DNA of 35,813 nucleotides from Akkermansia muciniphila (GTDB lineage: Bacteria; Verrucomicrobiota; Verrucomicrobiia; Chthoniobacterales; Chthoniobacteraceae): positions 1 through 35,813 of the forward strand of contig CAMCIN010000006.1 of NCBI GenBank assembly GCA_945874745.1. Direction: 5' to 3'. Below, piece after piece: positions 1-8,477 of the stretch (within the stretch, counting starts at the first letter, position 1; each line of letters begins with the position of its first letter). Made by a program: the position numbers and the translations under genes. Under the pieces are notes generated by a model. The model did no database searches and had not been told where the DNA came from. It saw nothing but the letters and a program-made list of their open reading frames with translations.

Positions 1-1
1 G

Positions 2-133
2 CCTGAAAAGGCGGTGTTTGGCGTGCCTCTGAAAGTCGACACCGTGAAGGAAGTCATTATCGGCAACCCGGCGGCCACGGAACTGGCGCGACGGAAGGAC
101 CGGGCGCCCTTCACCGTGCCTGAGCTCGTCTAG
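2..133 (+). CDS. C-terminal fragment of a truncated protein, possibly Gfo/Idh/MocA oxidoreductase
   Basis: The window opens inside an open frame that runs 43 codons to a TAG stop. The peptide ends with a stretch reading VIIGNPAATELARRKDRAPF, then a short tail. Similar endings, with a residue-numbering-like NPxA motif followed by a basic segment and RAPW/RAPF, are found at the C-termini of Gfo/Idh/MocA-type oxidoreductases common in Verrucomicrobiota and Planctomycetota. That family assignment is only a resemblance over a short tail. The catalytic and cofactor-binding parts lie outside the window, so no function can be fixed. Confidence 0.5.
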   Translation, partial: PEKAVFGVPLKVDTVKEVIIGNPAATELARRKDRAPFTVPELV

Positions 134-202
134 GGCGTGTTGACGGTCAAACGAACCTCAATTCAGGAAGGGAAAGCCACAAGCATCTAATAAAAAGGAG
201 TA

Positions 203-268
203 TTTGCAGATTCCGCGGATTTTACGGATGGGGGAAAACAGGAACCGCCATCTGTGAAGCTCTGTTTC
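203..268 (-). repeat. Dispersed intergenic repeat, copy A
   Basis: Read on the minus strand, this segment contains TTCACAGATG (258 to 249), a CCCATC block and GTAAAATCCGCGGA (225 to 212). The same blocks occur in the same order on the plus strand at 12363-12418. Copy A spans 47 bases between the outer blocks and copy B spans 56, so an indel of about 9 bases separates them. Motifs of the form CAGAT/GGAT recur about every 10 bases. This resembles the short (A)CAGATTNNCACGGATT-like intergenic repeats seen in several bacterial genomes. No coding potential is seen. Confidence 0.6.
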
Positions 269-270
269 AT

Positions 271-288
271 CTGGGGAGTACTCCCCAG
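271..288. repeat. Perfect 18-bp palindrome
   Basis: CTGGGGAGTACTCCCCAG reads identically on both strands. It sits in the 238-base gap between the truncated first gene and the small secreted protein, right beside repeat copy A. It could be a protein-binding site or part of the repeat element. There is no T-tract, so it is not a typical intrinsic terminator. Confidence 0.6.
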
Positions 289-371
289 ACCACGAGTATC
301 CGACGGGGAGGTACGTTGGTAAACCCGTCCTAGGCGTACTCCGTCAAACTGCGGGCTTCGGAGCGACCCTG

Positions 372-803
372 CTAGCGCCGGACCATGCAGTCGCGCGTGT
401 ACACTTGGAGGGAGAGCGTCGACTGCGAGTAGAGCGCGCCGAGTTCCGAATCCTTGGTGATCCACACTTCGTCCCCGTCAGGCAGGGCGCTGCTGTAGCG
501 CCACTGGTGGCCCTGGCTGTTTGCGATCAGGAAGCTGTCAATCTCCTCCTTACTGATTGGCATGGCCAGGGTTGGTCGCTCGGGATCCGTCTTTTGCAGC
601 CAGATGCTCTCCGCCTTGCCCCCCGAAAAGGTGACGTAGATTTTCAGCTGCCCCTTGATGAAAAGGGTGCCCTTCTCCAAAAACTTCACCGGCTTGCCGT
701 ACCGGACGATGCACTGCTTCTCCGTCTCGCCGATGCGGGCAACGCCGCTGGAAGCGGTCACGGTGAGGAACACGAGTGCGAGGAAGGCGCTGAGATTGTG
801 CAT
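372..803 (-). CDS. Small secreted protein of unknown function
   Basis: 143 residues. The N-terminus is a signal peptide: a short polar start, a hydrophobic core (LSAFLALVFLTVTA) and a likely cleavage near residues 18-22. The mature part begins with a GETEKQC-RYGKP segment, a pattern I associate with small exported proteins of Verrucomicrobiota with no known role. Two cysteines, near the start of the mature part and near the C-terminus, could form a disulfide. The composition is that of a soluble mixed alpha/beta domain. It is the last gene of the left-hand minus-strand run, but a gap of about 190 bases separates it from the PilT gene, so it probably has its own promoter. Function unknown; a plus-strand frame overlapping it is a shadow. 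Confidence 0.75.
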   Translation of the reverse strand: MHNLSAFLALVFLTVTASSGVARIGETEKQCIVRYGKPVKFLEKGTLFIKGQLKIYVTFSGGKAESIWLQKTDPERPTLAMPISKEEIDSFLIANSQGHQWRYSSALPDGDEVWITKDSELGALYSQSTLSLQVYTRDCMVRR

Positions 804-993
804 CTACGTAAATGTGTCGTCTGAAACTGCGGCCGTCATTAGCAAAAAATGGGTTTTTTTGAATGATTGGCGTTTCTGTAATAGGGCGCCGGCAGCGGGG
901 GTCTTGCTTTGCAGGCAGTCAGAGCACTTACCGCGAGGTGCTTGCGCGACTCACATGCGCGGGGTTTTTGCCAGGCCCGGCCGGCCGCCTTAA

Positions 994-3186
994 CTATTGA
1001 GCCGGTGTTCGTGCCGGAGGTTCTGGCGGGAGGCTTGACGTAGATCGCATATACCGGAGGGCTTCCTCCCGCGTTACCTCGCCCGCCAACACCAGCGCCT
1101 CAAGGGAATGGTCCATGGTCACCATTCCGTCGCGACCGCCGATCTCCATGGCGCTCAGGAGTTGGTGGGTCTTGCCTTCCCTGATGACCGCCCGGACGGC
1201 GGCGGTCGCCATCAAGATCTCAAAGGCGGCAACCCGGCCGTGCCCTTGCTTTCCAACGAGGAGCCTTTGGGAAACCACCGCCAGAAGGGAGGCCGCCAGC
1301 TGGGTACGGACCTGTTCCTGCTGGTGGGCGGGGAACACGTCGATGATCCGGTCGACTGCCTGAGGCGCGTCATTGGTGTGAAGCGTGGCAAGGACCAGGT
1401 GGCCCGTTTCGGCTGCGGTGAGCGCGGCCTGAATGGTCTCCAGATCACGCATTTCGCCCACCAGCACCACGTCCGGATCCTGCCTGAGGATATGTTTGAG
1501 CGCGGCGGCAAAGCTTTTGGTGTCCGCGCCGACCTCCCGCTGTTCAATGTGGGCCAGTCGGTTGTGGTGGATGAACTCGATGGGGTCTTCCACCGTGATG
1601 ATGCGGCAACTGCGGGAGGAGTTGAGAACGTCGACGAGCGTGGCCAGCGTAGTGCTTTTTCCGCTGCCCGTCGGGCCGGTGACCAGGACCAGGCCTTGTT
1701 GTTGCTCGGCAAGTCGGAGGACCGCCTCGGGCAGGCCCAGGCTCTCTCGCGCAGGGACTGCACTGGGAATGAGGCGCATGGCCACTGCAATGGTCCCCTT
1801 CTGGTAGTGGGCGTTGACGCGGAAGCGCACGTCGCCGGTCAGGGACACGGCAAAATCCAGTTCCTTTTCGAGTTCAAACTGCTCCCGCTGTGCGTGGCTT
1901 AAGAGCGTGAAAAGCAGTGTCCGCACGTCCCCGGCCGTGAGCGGACTGGCCTCCAGCGGGCTGAGTTTGCCTTGGATCCGGAAGACTGGCGACGCGCCGA
2001 CGGTGAGGTGGATGTCGCTTGCGCCGTGCCTGGTGGCGGAGTGGAGTAGAGAGCGCATCTCGAGTCCGCCGACAGTCGGAAGGGAGTCGGCCTCGGTCAG
2101 GAAGGTGGACGAACCCCGCTCCATGCCCTGAGCGTGCATTCGGAAATCCTCCGGGTTTGGAGCATGGGCGATTCCGGTTTCGAGGCTGATTTGGCCCTTC
2201 TTAAACAGCAGGAAAAGGGCCTGGTTGAAGGAACACATCGCCTCGTTGGAGCGCATCAGATCGTGGATCTCGTTCTGGCGGCCTTCGCGCAGGAGGCGTT
2301 GGACTGCGGGCGTGTTGGAGAGCAGTTCGACCGCGGCCACACGGCCGGGACGCTGGGCGTGGGGGACCAGACGCTGGGCGACGACTCCCCGCAGGCAGAC
2401 CGCAAGATCCTCGGCGGCCGCCTGCCGCAGTTGCTCCGGAAACAGCCCCAGAAAGCGGTTGATGGCCTGGATCGCGTCGGTGGTGTGGAGGCTGGTCAGC
2501 ACCAGATGCCCGGTCAGGGCCGCCGAGAGGGCGACCGCCGCGGTCTCCGCGTCGCGCATTTCGCCGATGAGAATCACGTCCGGGCTTTCGCGGAGCACGT
2601 TGCGCAGCGCCGAGGGGAAGTCCCGCGTGTCGCTGCCGACCTCCCGTTGGGTCAGGCGGGAGCGGATGTCCTCGTGCACAAACTCCACCGGATCCTCGAT
2701 CGTGACGATGTGCCGGGTAAAGTGGGTGTTGAGGTGGTGGATCATCGCGGCGAGCGTCGTGGACTTGCCGGATCCAGTGGCCCCTGTCACTAAAACCAAC
2801 CCGTTACGCAGCTCTGAAAGCGCCTGGACCTCGATGGGCAGGCCCAGTTCCTCAAAGCCCACCGCCCCCGGAGGCACCCTTCTGACCACAATCCCCGTGA
2901 GTCCGCGCTGGAGGTGAATGTTCAGCCTGAAGCGGCCCACATTCTCCAGACTCAGCCCCACGTTCATTTCTCCGGAGCGGTCGAACGCCTCGCGCTGGGC
3001 TGGCCGGAGCGTTGCCTCCAGAGCAGCCTCCAGCATTTCTCTCGAGGCGATCGTATCGTCCGCAGGCCGGAGCGCCCCGTCGATCCGGTACGCAGGGTTC
3101 TTGCCCTCGGTCACAAACAGGTCGGACGCTCCGCGCTGCGTCATGCCGATGAGCAACTGCTCAAACTGGGCGAAGTCGGGATTCAT
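994..3186 (-). CDS. pilT: Tandem PilT-PilT fusion, twitching-motility/pilus-retraction ATPase
   Basis: 730 residues, about twice the usual PilT length. Residues 1-345 form one PilT-type unit and about 375-715 a second. Each has its own Walker A (GATGSGKS at 135-142; GPTGSGKS at 504-511), catalytic-Glu segment (TIEDPVEF; TVEDPIEF), Walker B with Asp box (DVILIGEMRD; DVVLVGEMRD) and His box (SLHTTDA; TLHTNDA). Both also carry the PilT-type C-terminal IREGK-like signature (LLREGRQNEI; VIREGKTHQL). PilT normally forms a hexamer that depolymerises type IV pilins at the inner membrane. A fused pair would assemble as three chains. The two halves have diverged, so a PilU-PilT-like division of labour is plausible but inferred. 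The gene lies 42 bases after a PQQ-like propeller gene. No pilin or PilB gene is in the window. No Shine-Dalgarno is seen upstream of the ATG. Confidence 0.93.
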   Translation of the reverse strand: MNPDFAQFEQLLIGMTQRGASDLFVTEGKNPAYRIDGALRPADDTIASREMLEAALEATLRPAQREAFDRSGEMNVGLSLENVGRFRLNIHLQRGLTGIVVRRVPPGAVGFEELGLPIEVQALSELRNGLVLVTGATGSGKSTTLAAMIHHLNTHFTRHIVTIEDPVEFVHEDIRSRLTQREVGSDTRDFPSALRNVLRESPDVILIGEMRDAETAAVALSAALTGHLVLTSLHTTDAIQAINRFLGLFPEQLRQAAAEDLAVCLRGVVAQRLVPHAQRPGRVAAVELLSNTPAVQRLLREGRQNEIHDLMRSNEAMCSFNQALFLLFKKGQISLETGIAHAPNPEDFRMHAQGMERGSSTFLTEADSLPTVGGLEMRSLLHSATRHGASDIHLTVGASPVFRIQGKLSPLEASPLTAGDVRTLLFTLLSHAQREQFELEKELDFAVSLTGDVRFRVNAHYQKGTIAVAMRLIPSAVPARESLGLPEAVLRLAEQQQGLVLVTGPTGSGKSTTLATLVDVLNSSRSCRIITVEDPIEFIHHNRLAHIEQREVGADTKSFAAALKHILRQDPDVVLVGEMRDLETIQAALTAAETGHLVLATLHTNDAPQAVDRIIDVFPAHQQEQVRTQLAASLLAVVSQRLLVGKQGHGRVAAFEILMATAAVRAVIREGKTHQLLSAMEIGGRDGMVTMDHSLEALVLAGEVTREEALRYMRSTSSLPPEPPARTPAQ

Positions 3187-3228
3187 CGGCTGAGGGAAAA
3201 CGTGTGCCGGACGGAAACGGAGGGGGGC

Positions 3229-4482
3229 TCAGGGCACCAACTTAAAGAGGTGGGTCTCGCCCCGGATGAACAGCGCGCCTTCTGCGGGAGCGGCGGAGGC
3301 TAGCGTGCGCTCTCCCAGATCGTTGGTGGCCAGTAGTTCAAATTTTGGGGCAGCCTTTACCACACTCGTTACGCCCGCTTCGTTGAGGAAATACACGCGC
3401 TCTCTCGCCGCAACCGGCGAGGCCGAAAAGTTGCCTGCCAGCCGTTCGCTCCAGTGGACCTCGCCCGTGAGCGCGTCCACGCAGGAGGCAATGCCCGCGT
3501 CCGACACGCAGAAGAGGTTGGCTCCCACCACCACCACCGAGGGGGTGTGCGGGGCTCCTTTTTTGAGGGTCCAGGCGACGGCGGTGGCCGAGGCGTCCCC
3601 GGCCGCGCCCTCGGGCCGGATCGCGTAGAGCGCCGCGGAGTCGAACCCGGAGCTCAAATACAAAAGCCCGTGCGCGTACACCGGCCGCGGCACCACGGAG
3701 TAGCCCTCGCCGTAGGCGACTTTCCACAACTCGGCCCCGTCCGCCGGATTGTAGGCGGCGACAAAGCCGCTGTAGGGGCTGATGACCTGCTGGACGCCAC
3801 CCACTTGGATTGCTGCGGGCGTCGAAAAGGAAAACTGTTTCTTGGCCGCGGTGTTGCGCGCCTTCTGCCAGCGCACCTCCCCGGTCCGGGCATCCAGCGC
3901 CGCGATGAAGGGATCCTTTTGGCCGTCGGCACCGAAAATCAGCGAGTCGCCAAGAAGGAGCGGAGAGCCGCCCGTCCCGTGGACGGGTTTGTATTTGAGG
4001 GAGGTCTGGCGCCACAGGACCGTTCCCTGCAAGTCCAGCGCCGCAGTGCCCATGTGTCCGAAATGCACGTAGACCTTGCCACCGGCAACAATCGGAGTTG
4101 GGCTTGCCGCCGTGTTTTTGCGGTGCATCGCCGAGGCGTCGCCGGGTTCGGGCCGGAAAACCTCCTTGTCCCAGAGGAGCGCTCCGGTGGACTGCTCTAG
4201 GCAGAGGGCGTGGAGTCCCACCTCGCCTGCGGCGTCGCCCACCGCCGAGGTCAGGTAAATTTTCCCTTCCGAGAGCACAGGAGAAGACCAGCCCTTGCCG
4301 GGAATCTCCACGCTCCAGGCTACCCCCTTGGTGGGACTCCACTCGAGTGGCAGGTTTTTCGCCGGGGAAACGCCGTTGGCATCGGGCCCGCGAAACTGTG
4401 GCCAGTCGAGGGCTGCGTCTGCACACAGCGGGCTGAAGAGAAGGGAGGCGGCCAGGAGCCGGGAGGGATGGGGGCGGTCCAT
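3229..4482 (-). CDS. Secreted PQQ-like beta-propeller protein
   Basis: 417 residues with a signal peptide (hydrophobic LLAASLLFSPLCADA, cleavage near residue 23). The mature protein opens with DWPQFRGPDANGVSP, the standard start of the PQQ-like repeat proteins abundant in Planctomycetota and Verrucomicrobiota. It continues with repeated blades of the type ALDxxTGEVxWxK (for example ALDARTGEVRWQK and CVDALTGEVHWSE). The fold is that of BamB and quinoprotein dehydrogenases, but no calcium/PQQ active-site set could be assigned, so catalysis is not claimed. A periplasmic or surface location is likely. It is 42 bases downstream of the FAD-dependent oxidoreductase gene and 42 bases upstream of the PilT fusion, so the three may be co-transcribed. 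Confidence 0.88.
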   Translation of the reverse strand: MDRPHPSRLLAASLLFSPLCADAALDWPQFRGPDANGVSPAKNLPLEWSPTKGVAWSVEIPGKGWSSPVLSEGKIYLTSAVGDAAGEVGLHALCLEQSTGALLWDKEVFRPEPGDASAMHRKNTAASPTPIVAGGKVYVHFGHMGTAALDLQGTVLWRQTSLKYKPVHGTGGSPLLLGDSLIFGADGQKDPFIAALDARTGEVRWQKARNTAAKKQFSFSTPAAIQVGGVQQVISPYSGFVAAYNPADGAELWKVAYGEGYSVVPRPVYAHGLLYLSSGFDSAALYAIRPEGAAGDASATAVAWTLKKGAPHTPSVVVVGANLFCVSDAGIASCVDALTGEVHWSERLAGNFSASPVAARERVYFLNEAGVTSVVKAAPKFELLATNDLGERTLASAAPAEGALFIRGETHLFKLVP

Positions 4483-4524
4483 GCGGGAAGCTTGGTTGCT
4501 ACGGGCGAGGTGTCCAGCAGGGAG

Positions 4525-5760
4525 TTAGGCAAGGGAGGCGGCGAGCCGCTCCCCGGTGGCGCGGCCCGTGGCGAGCGCGCAGTTGAAGGAGGGGTAGCCC
4601 ACGTGGTCGCCGCAGATCCAGACTCCCTTGGGTGGCGGTCTCCGCGGTATTGTCGCAAAGGGCGGCAGCGCGTGCGCGATCTCGTAGGTGCGCAGCGGCC
4701 GCCACTCCTGCGCCGCCGGCCCAAACCATTCCTTCAGTTCCGCGCACACCCTTTTTTCAAAGGCCGCCGGTTCCAGCCCGTGCGCGCCATGCGAACTGAC
4801 CGAAACCAGCGTTCGGCCCGGCGGCGCGTAGTCGGGTGCGATGTCCGAGGGGAAGCACACGTTGTGCACCAGGCTTGCCGGGGTGGAGTTGAGGCGGAGG
4901 TAGCCGTCCCCTTTTCCAGGCGAAACGGGGGCGTCAAAATAAAGGCAGGTGGTCCGCTGCCAGGCCACGGGCGCCGCGGACTCCGGAAGGAGCGCGTCGA
5001 GCACGTGCCCTTCGACGGCCAGCACCACAGCGGAGCCCTCGAGCGCCTCGCCGTTTTGTAGGCGGACGCCCCCCGGTTCCACACTGCGCACGGGCGCGTG
5101 GAGCCGGACACAGTCTCCGGGCAGGCCGGCCGCCAGCTGTGCGGGCAGGGCCTGCATCCCGAGGGAGGGAAGCAGCGCCCGGCCCAGCACAAACTGCTGG
5201 AACACAAAACGGAAAAACCGGCTGTCCGCCGAAAGGCTGCGGTCCAGAAATACCCCGCCAAAGAACGGGATAAAGAAGCGCTCAATGACCCGCTCGCTCC
5301 AGCCCCCGGCGCGCAGGTATGCGAGGGTCGAGCTCCCCTGGCCTTGGAGCAACGCATCGGCGCTCCGGGGCAGCAGCTCCAGCACGAGTCCGGCGAGGCG
5401 CAGTTTGTCCGCGAAGGAGCCTATGGGCGAAAACAACGCTCCGGGCAGCGCGAGCGGATTCCGGAGTGGATCCGGCAGGAGGGTCTGGGTGCCGTCGGGC
5501 AGACGGAGCACCGCTCCCGAGCGGAAGGCGCGCGGCCGGAGGGTCTCAAGGCGGACCTGCCGGCGCACCTCGGGGTAGGCGCTCAGCAGCACCTGGAAGC
5601 CGCGGTCCAACCGGAAACCGTCGGGGGTCAGGTCGGTGCGGATGCGCCCGCCGACGGCGTCGGCCGCCTCTAGGAGGAGGAACGGCTTACCGGCGCGGTG
5701 AAGGGCGGAGGCGCAGGCGAGGCCGGCCATTCCCGCCCCGACGATGAGGACGGGAGGCAT
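4525..5760 (-). CDS. FAD-dependent amine-oxidase-type oxidoreductase (protoporphyrinogen-oxidase-like)
   Basis: 411 residues from the ATG at 5760; a frame open upstream to 5850 adds a Pro/Arg-rich stretch that does not look like protein. The first 41 residues contain the FAD dinucleotide fold VLIVGAGMAGLACASAL and the matching EAADAVGGRIRT segment. The C-terminus has the second FAD contact, GDHVGYPSFNCALATGRATGE. This architecture matches the NAD(P)/FAD-dependent amine oxidase family, which includes protoporphyrinogen oxidases and carotenoid desaturases. A substrate cannot be read from the sequence. It lacks a signal peptide and is probably cytoplasmic. It heads the minus-strand run and is divergent from the ABC-F gene across 123 bases. 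Confidence 0.88.
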   Translation of the reverse strand: MPPVLIVGAGMAGLACASALHRAGKPFLLLEAADAVGGRIRTDLTPDGFRLDRGFQVLLSAYPEVRRQVRLETLRPRAFRSGAVLRLPDGTQTLLPDPLRNPLALPGALFSPIGSFADKLRLAGLVLELLPRSADALLQGQGSSTLAYLRAGGWSERVIERFFIPFFGGVFLDRSLSADSRFFRFVFQQFVLGRALLPSLGMQALPAQLAAGLPGDCVRLHAPVRSVEPGGVRLQNGEALEGSAVVLAVEGHVLDALLPESAAPVAWQRTTCLYFDAPVSPGKGDGYLRLNSTPASLVHNVCFPSDIAPDYAPPGRTLVSVSSHGAHGLEPAAFEKRVCAELKEWFGPAAQEWRPLRTYEIAHALPPFATIPRRPPPKGVWICGDHVGYPSFNCALATGRATGERLAASLA

Positions 5761-5836
5761 ACGCCCTTTGTTGTGCGCGGGGGCGCGGCCGGGTGCAAGG
5801 CTGGGTGGGGGAAGCGCGAGATGTTTGCGGCATCTC

Positions 5837-5865
5837 TTGAAACCGGACACAAAGAGCGGGATAGT
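5837..5865 (+). promoter_or_regulatory. Candidate sigma-70 promoter of the ABC-F gene
   Basis: TTGAAA (5837-5842) matches the -35 consensus in 5 of 6 positions. It is followed by a 17-base spacer and GATAGT (5860-5865), 4 of 6 to the -10 consensus. The expected transcription start is about 10-13 bases before the ATG at 5884, which would leave a very short leader with no Shine-Dalgarno. Confidence 0.45.
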
Positions 5866-5883
5866 GAGACTCGCTCATTCGCC

Positions 5884-7491
5884 ATGCTTACCATCCGCAA
5901 TCTGAAAAAGTCCCACGGGGGAAACACGCTGTTTGAAAACGCCTCCATGCAGGTCAATTACGGAGAGCGGGTGGCCCTGGTGGGCCCTAACGGAGCGGGT
6001 AAGAGCACCATTTTCTCCATTATCCTGCGCCACGACGAGCCGGACCAGGGAACCGTGGACCGGGACGAGTGGACCATGGTCGGCTTCCTGCCACAGGAGG
6101 CTGAGGCTGTGGGCGACGAGACGGTGCTCGACATCGCCACGGGCCGGGCGACCGAAGTTCCCGCCCTGGAAAAGAAACTGCGCGAACTCGAGCAGTCCGG
6201 CACCGTCGACGGGCCGGACTACATGGAGGCCCACGCCAAGCACGAGGCCCTGACCAACCCCAAGGTGGATGCCAAGGCTAAGCGAATGCTCGCAGGCCTT
6301 GGCTACAAGGACGGCGACTGGGACCGCCCGGCCCGCACCATGAGCGGCGGCTGGGTCATGCGCGCCCACCTCGCGCGCTTGCTGGTGATGGAGCCCGACC
6401 TGCTCATGCTCGACGAGCCCACCAACCACCTCGATCTCGTCTCGTTGATCTGGCTCCAAAGCTACCTCAAATCCTATTCGGGTGCCGTGCTGCTCATCTC
6501 CCATGACCGCCAGTTCATGGACGAGATTGTGGAAACGGTGTTCGAGATTTCCGAAAAGAAACTCTTCGAATGGAAGGGCAATTACTCCGCCTACCTCGAG
6601 TTGCGCGAGGCCGCGTACGAGCGTCAGCAGGCCGCCTACAAAAACCAGCAGAAGGAGATTTCCGATCTGCGGGAGTTTTACGACCGCTTTCGGCAGGTGG
6701 CCTCAAAGGCCTCCCAGGCCATGTCCAAGCTCAAGCAGATCGAGCGCATGGACCTCGTGGAAAAGCCCGTCCAGCCCAAAAAGCCCTTCCGGTTCAACAT
6801 TCCGCAGCCGCTGCGTAGCGGGGCGAAGGTGGTTGGCCTAGACAAGATTCACATGGCCTATGGGGAAAATCCTGTTTACCGCGGACTGAGCCTCGATGTG
6901 GAGCGGGACGAGCGGACCGTGCTCGTGGGCCCCAACGGCGCGGGCAAGAGCACGCTGCTCAAAATTCTCGCCGGGGTCGTCGACTTCCAAAAGGGGGAGC
7001 GCAAATTGGGGCTCAACGTCAAAATCGGCTACTTCAGCCAGCACCGCGCCGCGACTCTGGACGCCGAGAAAACCATCCTCCAGGAGGTGATGGACGCCGC
7101 CCCCACGCTCGCAGAAAACGAGGCCCGCGGGATCCTGGGAAGCTTCCTGTTCCGGAAGGACGACATTTACAAAAAGACGGCCGTTCTGAGCGGCGGGGAA
7201 AAGACGCGGCTCAACCTGATCAAGTTCCTGGTGGATCCGCCGAACTTCTTGCTCATGGACGAACCCACGACGCACCTGGACATCCACACCGTCGAGTCGC
7301 TGCTGCTGGCCCTGGAGCACTACGAGGGGACGCTCGTGTTCATCTCGCATGACGTCCACTTCATCCGCAAGCTCGCTACCAAGGTGTTGCACGTCAACAA
7401 CGGCACCGTAACGGCCTACCCAGGGGGTTACGACTATTTCCTCGAGAAGACGGGCGGCTTTGGCAATGAGCGCGCCGCGCTCACCGCCTAG
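5884..7491 (+). CDS. ABC-F family ATPase, YheS-like
   Basis: 535 residues starting at MLTIRNLKKS; the frame is open further upstream, but that part overlaps the promoter region and does not look like protein. Two ABC cassettes are present. The first has Walker A GPNGAGKS (34-41), signature MSGGW and Walker B LLMLDEPTNHLDL. The second has GPNGAGKS, signature LSGGEK and FLLMDEPTTHLDI. There are no membrane segments. The linker between the cassettes, with YDRFRQVASKASQAMSKL and an IERMDLVEKP block, closely resembles that of E. coli YheS, so this is a YheS-type ABC-F protein rather than EttA or Uup. Members bind the ribosome and act in translation or resolve stalled ribosomes. The precise role of YheS-like proteins is not settled. 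Confidence 0.93.
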   Translation: MLTIRNLKKSHGGNTLFENASMQVNYGERVALVGPNGAGKSTIFSIILRHDEPDQGTVDRDEWTMVGFLPQEAEAVGDETVLDIATGRATEVPALEKKLRELEQSGTVDGPDYMEAHAKHEALTNPKVDAKAKRMLAGLGYKDGDWDRPARTMSGGWVMRAHLARLLVMEPDLLMLDEPTNHLDLVSLIWLQSYLKSYSGAVLLISHDRQFMDEIVETVFEISEKKLFEWKGNYSAYLELREAAYERQQAAYKNQQKEISDLREFYDRFRQVASKASQAMSKLKQIERMDLVEKPVQPKKPFRFNIPQPLRSGAKVVGLDKIHMAYGENPVYRGLSLDVERDERTVLVGPNGAGKSTLLKILAGVVDFQKGERKLGLNVKIGYFSQHRAATLDAEKTILQEVMDAAPTLAENEARGILGSFLFRKDDIYKKTAVLSGGEKTRLNLIKFLVDPPNFLLMDEPTTHLDIHTVESLLLALEHYEGTLVFISHDVHFIRKLATKVLHVNNGTVTAYPGGYDYFLEKTGGFGNERAALTA

Positions 7492-7504
7492 GCCGGCAGC
7501 GGCG

Positions 7505-7530
7505 GCCGCGGTCTAGGCGAAGACCGCGGC
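7505..7530. terminator. GC-rich hairpin between convergent genes
   Basis: GCCGCGGTCT (7505-7514) and AGACCGCGGC (7521-7530) form a perfect 10-bp stem around a 6-base loop. It lies between the ABC-F stop (7491) and overlaps the LysR stop codon (7513-7515). It has no T-tract on either side, so it may act as a bidirectional stop or as an mRNA 3'-end protector rather than a classic intrinsic terminator. Confidence 0.5.
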
Positions 7531-8439
7531 TCGAAACGCGGCGCCAATTTCGGTCTCCACCCAGCCCTTGCGCCGCACGTAGAAAAGCGGCTCCTTGCCG
7601 AGCAGCCGGCTTAGGTCCCGAAGCCGCGTGCGCCTCCCGGGCAGCGGCGCCTCGCCTCCCAAGCGCAGCAGTGCGGGCGCCACCGGGCTGATGGCGATGC
7701 CCAACCCGGCATCCACGTATTCTAAAAGGCTCGCCGGAAAGCTGCACTCCAGCGCGATTTGAAGCTGCCCCCACACCCCGGCCTCCCGCAGTAGCCTCTC
7801 CAACCTCGGCCGGCAGTTGGTTGCCGTGTCCGGCAGCAGCACCGGAAACCGCACCAGATCTTCCAGTGCGGGCTCGGGCATCTCCAAAAGCGGATGTCCC
7901 TCCGGGGCAACCAGACAGAAGGGGTGCTCCCGCAGCGGCAGGTAGTCGAGCCCCTCCTTTTCAGGCCACTCGGAAAACCGCGCCGCCACCGCCACGTCCA
8001 CCTCCCCCGCTTCAAGCAGGTCCAGTGCCGCGGGGGAGTTGCGGTCACGGAAGGTCAGTTTGGCCTCCGGAAACAATGTGCGCACCCCCGCTACCGCAGA
8101 GCGCAGTTCGTGGGACAGACAGGCCGGTGTGGTCGCGATGGAAAGCATTGCCGGCATTGAAGCGCCCCGGAAGGCCGTCTTGATGGAGTCAAACCCCTCC
8201 ACCAGCGGGGCGGCCATGCGGGCGAGTCGGCTCCCTTCCGCCGTGACACGCACCTGCTTTCCAAACGGCTCCACCAGCACGCAGCCAAACTCCTCCTCCA
8301 GCGCACGCACCTGCTGCCAGACGGACGCCCGTGTCAGCCGCAGGGCCCTGGCCGCCTGCGAAAAGCTGCCGTACTGCACCACAGCCAGCAGACCCCGGAA
8401 CTGCTGGAGGCGGAGTTCTTTGAAGTAATGGCGGGACAT
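7513..8439 (-). CDS. LysR-family transcriptional regulator
   Basis: 308 residues, the standard LysR length. Residues about 8-66 form the winged helix-turn-helix, with FRGLLAVVQYGSFSQAARAL, then a typical recognition helix and EEEFGCVLVEP. The remainder is the periplasmic-binding-protein-like effector domain, split into two lobes (from about residue 95). The inducer is unknown. The gene is divergent from the azurin-domain gene at 8547, across 107 bases that hold a perfect inverted repeat. The usual LysR logic suggests it controls that neighbour and itself. It converges with the ABC-F gene, with stops 22 bases apart. Confidence 0.92.
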   Translation of the reverse strand: MSRHYFKELRLQQFRGLLAVVQYGSFSQAARALRLTRASVWQQVRALEEEFGCVLVEPFGKQVRVTAEGSRLARMAAPLVEGFDSIKTAFRGASMPAMLSIATTPACLSHELRSAVAGVRTLFPEAKLTFRDRNSPAALDLLEAGEVDVAVAARFSEWPEKEGLDYLPLREHPFCLVAPEGHPLLEMPEPALEDLVRFPVLLPDTATNCRPRLERLLREAGVWGQLQIALECSFPASLLEYVDAGLGIAISPVAPALLRLGGEAPLPGRRTRLRDLSRLLGKEPLFYVRRKGWVETEIGAAFRAAVFA

Positions 8440-8477
8440 GGCGACGGGAGGCGGTGTTTGCAGCAGCCAAACAAAGG

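Noticed and set aside
1108-2917. Several plus-strand frames opposite the PilT fusion
   Set aside because: They mirror the conserved PilT coding sequence and show no domain or codon pattern of their own.
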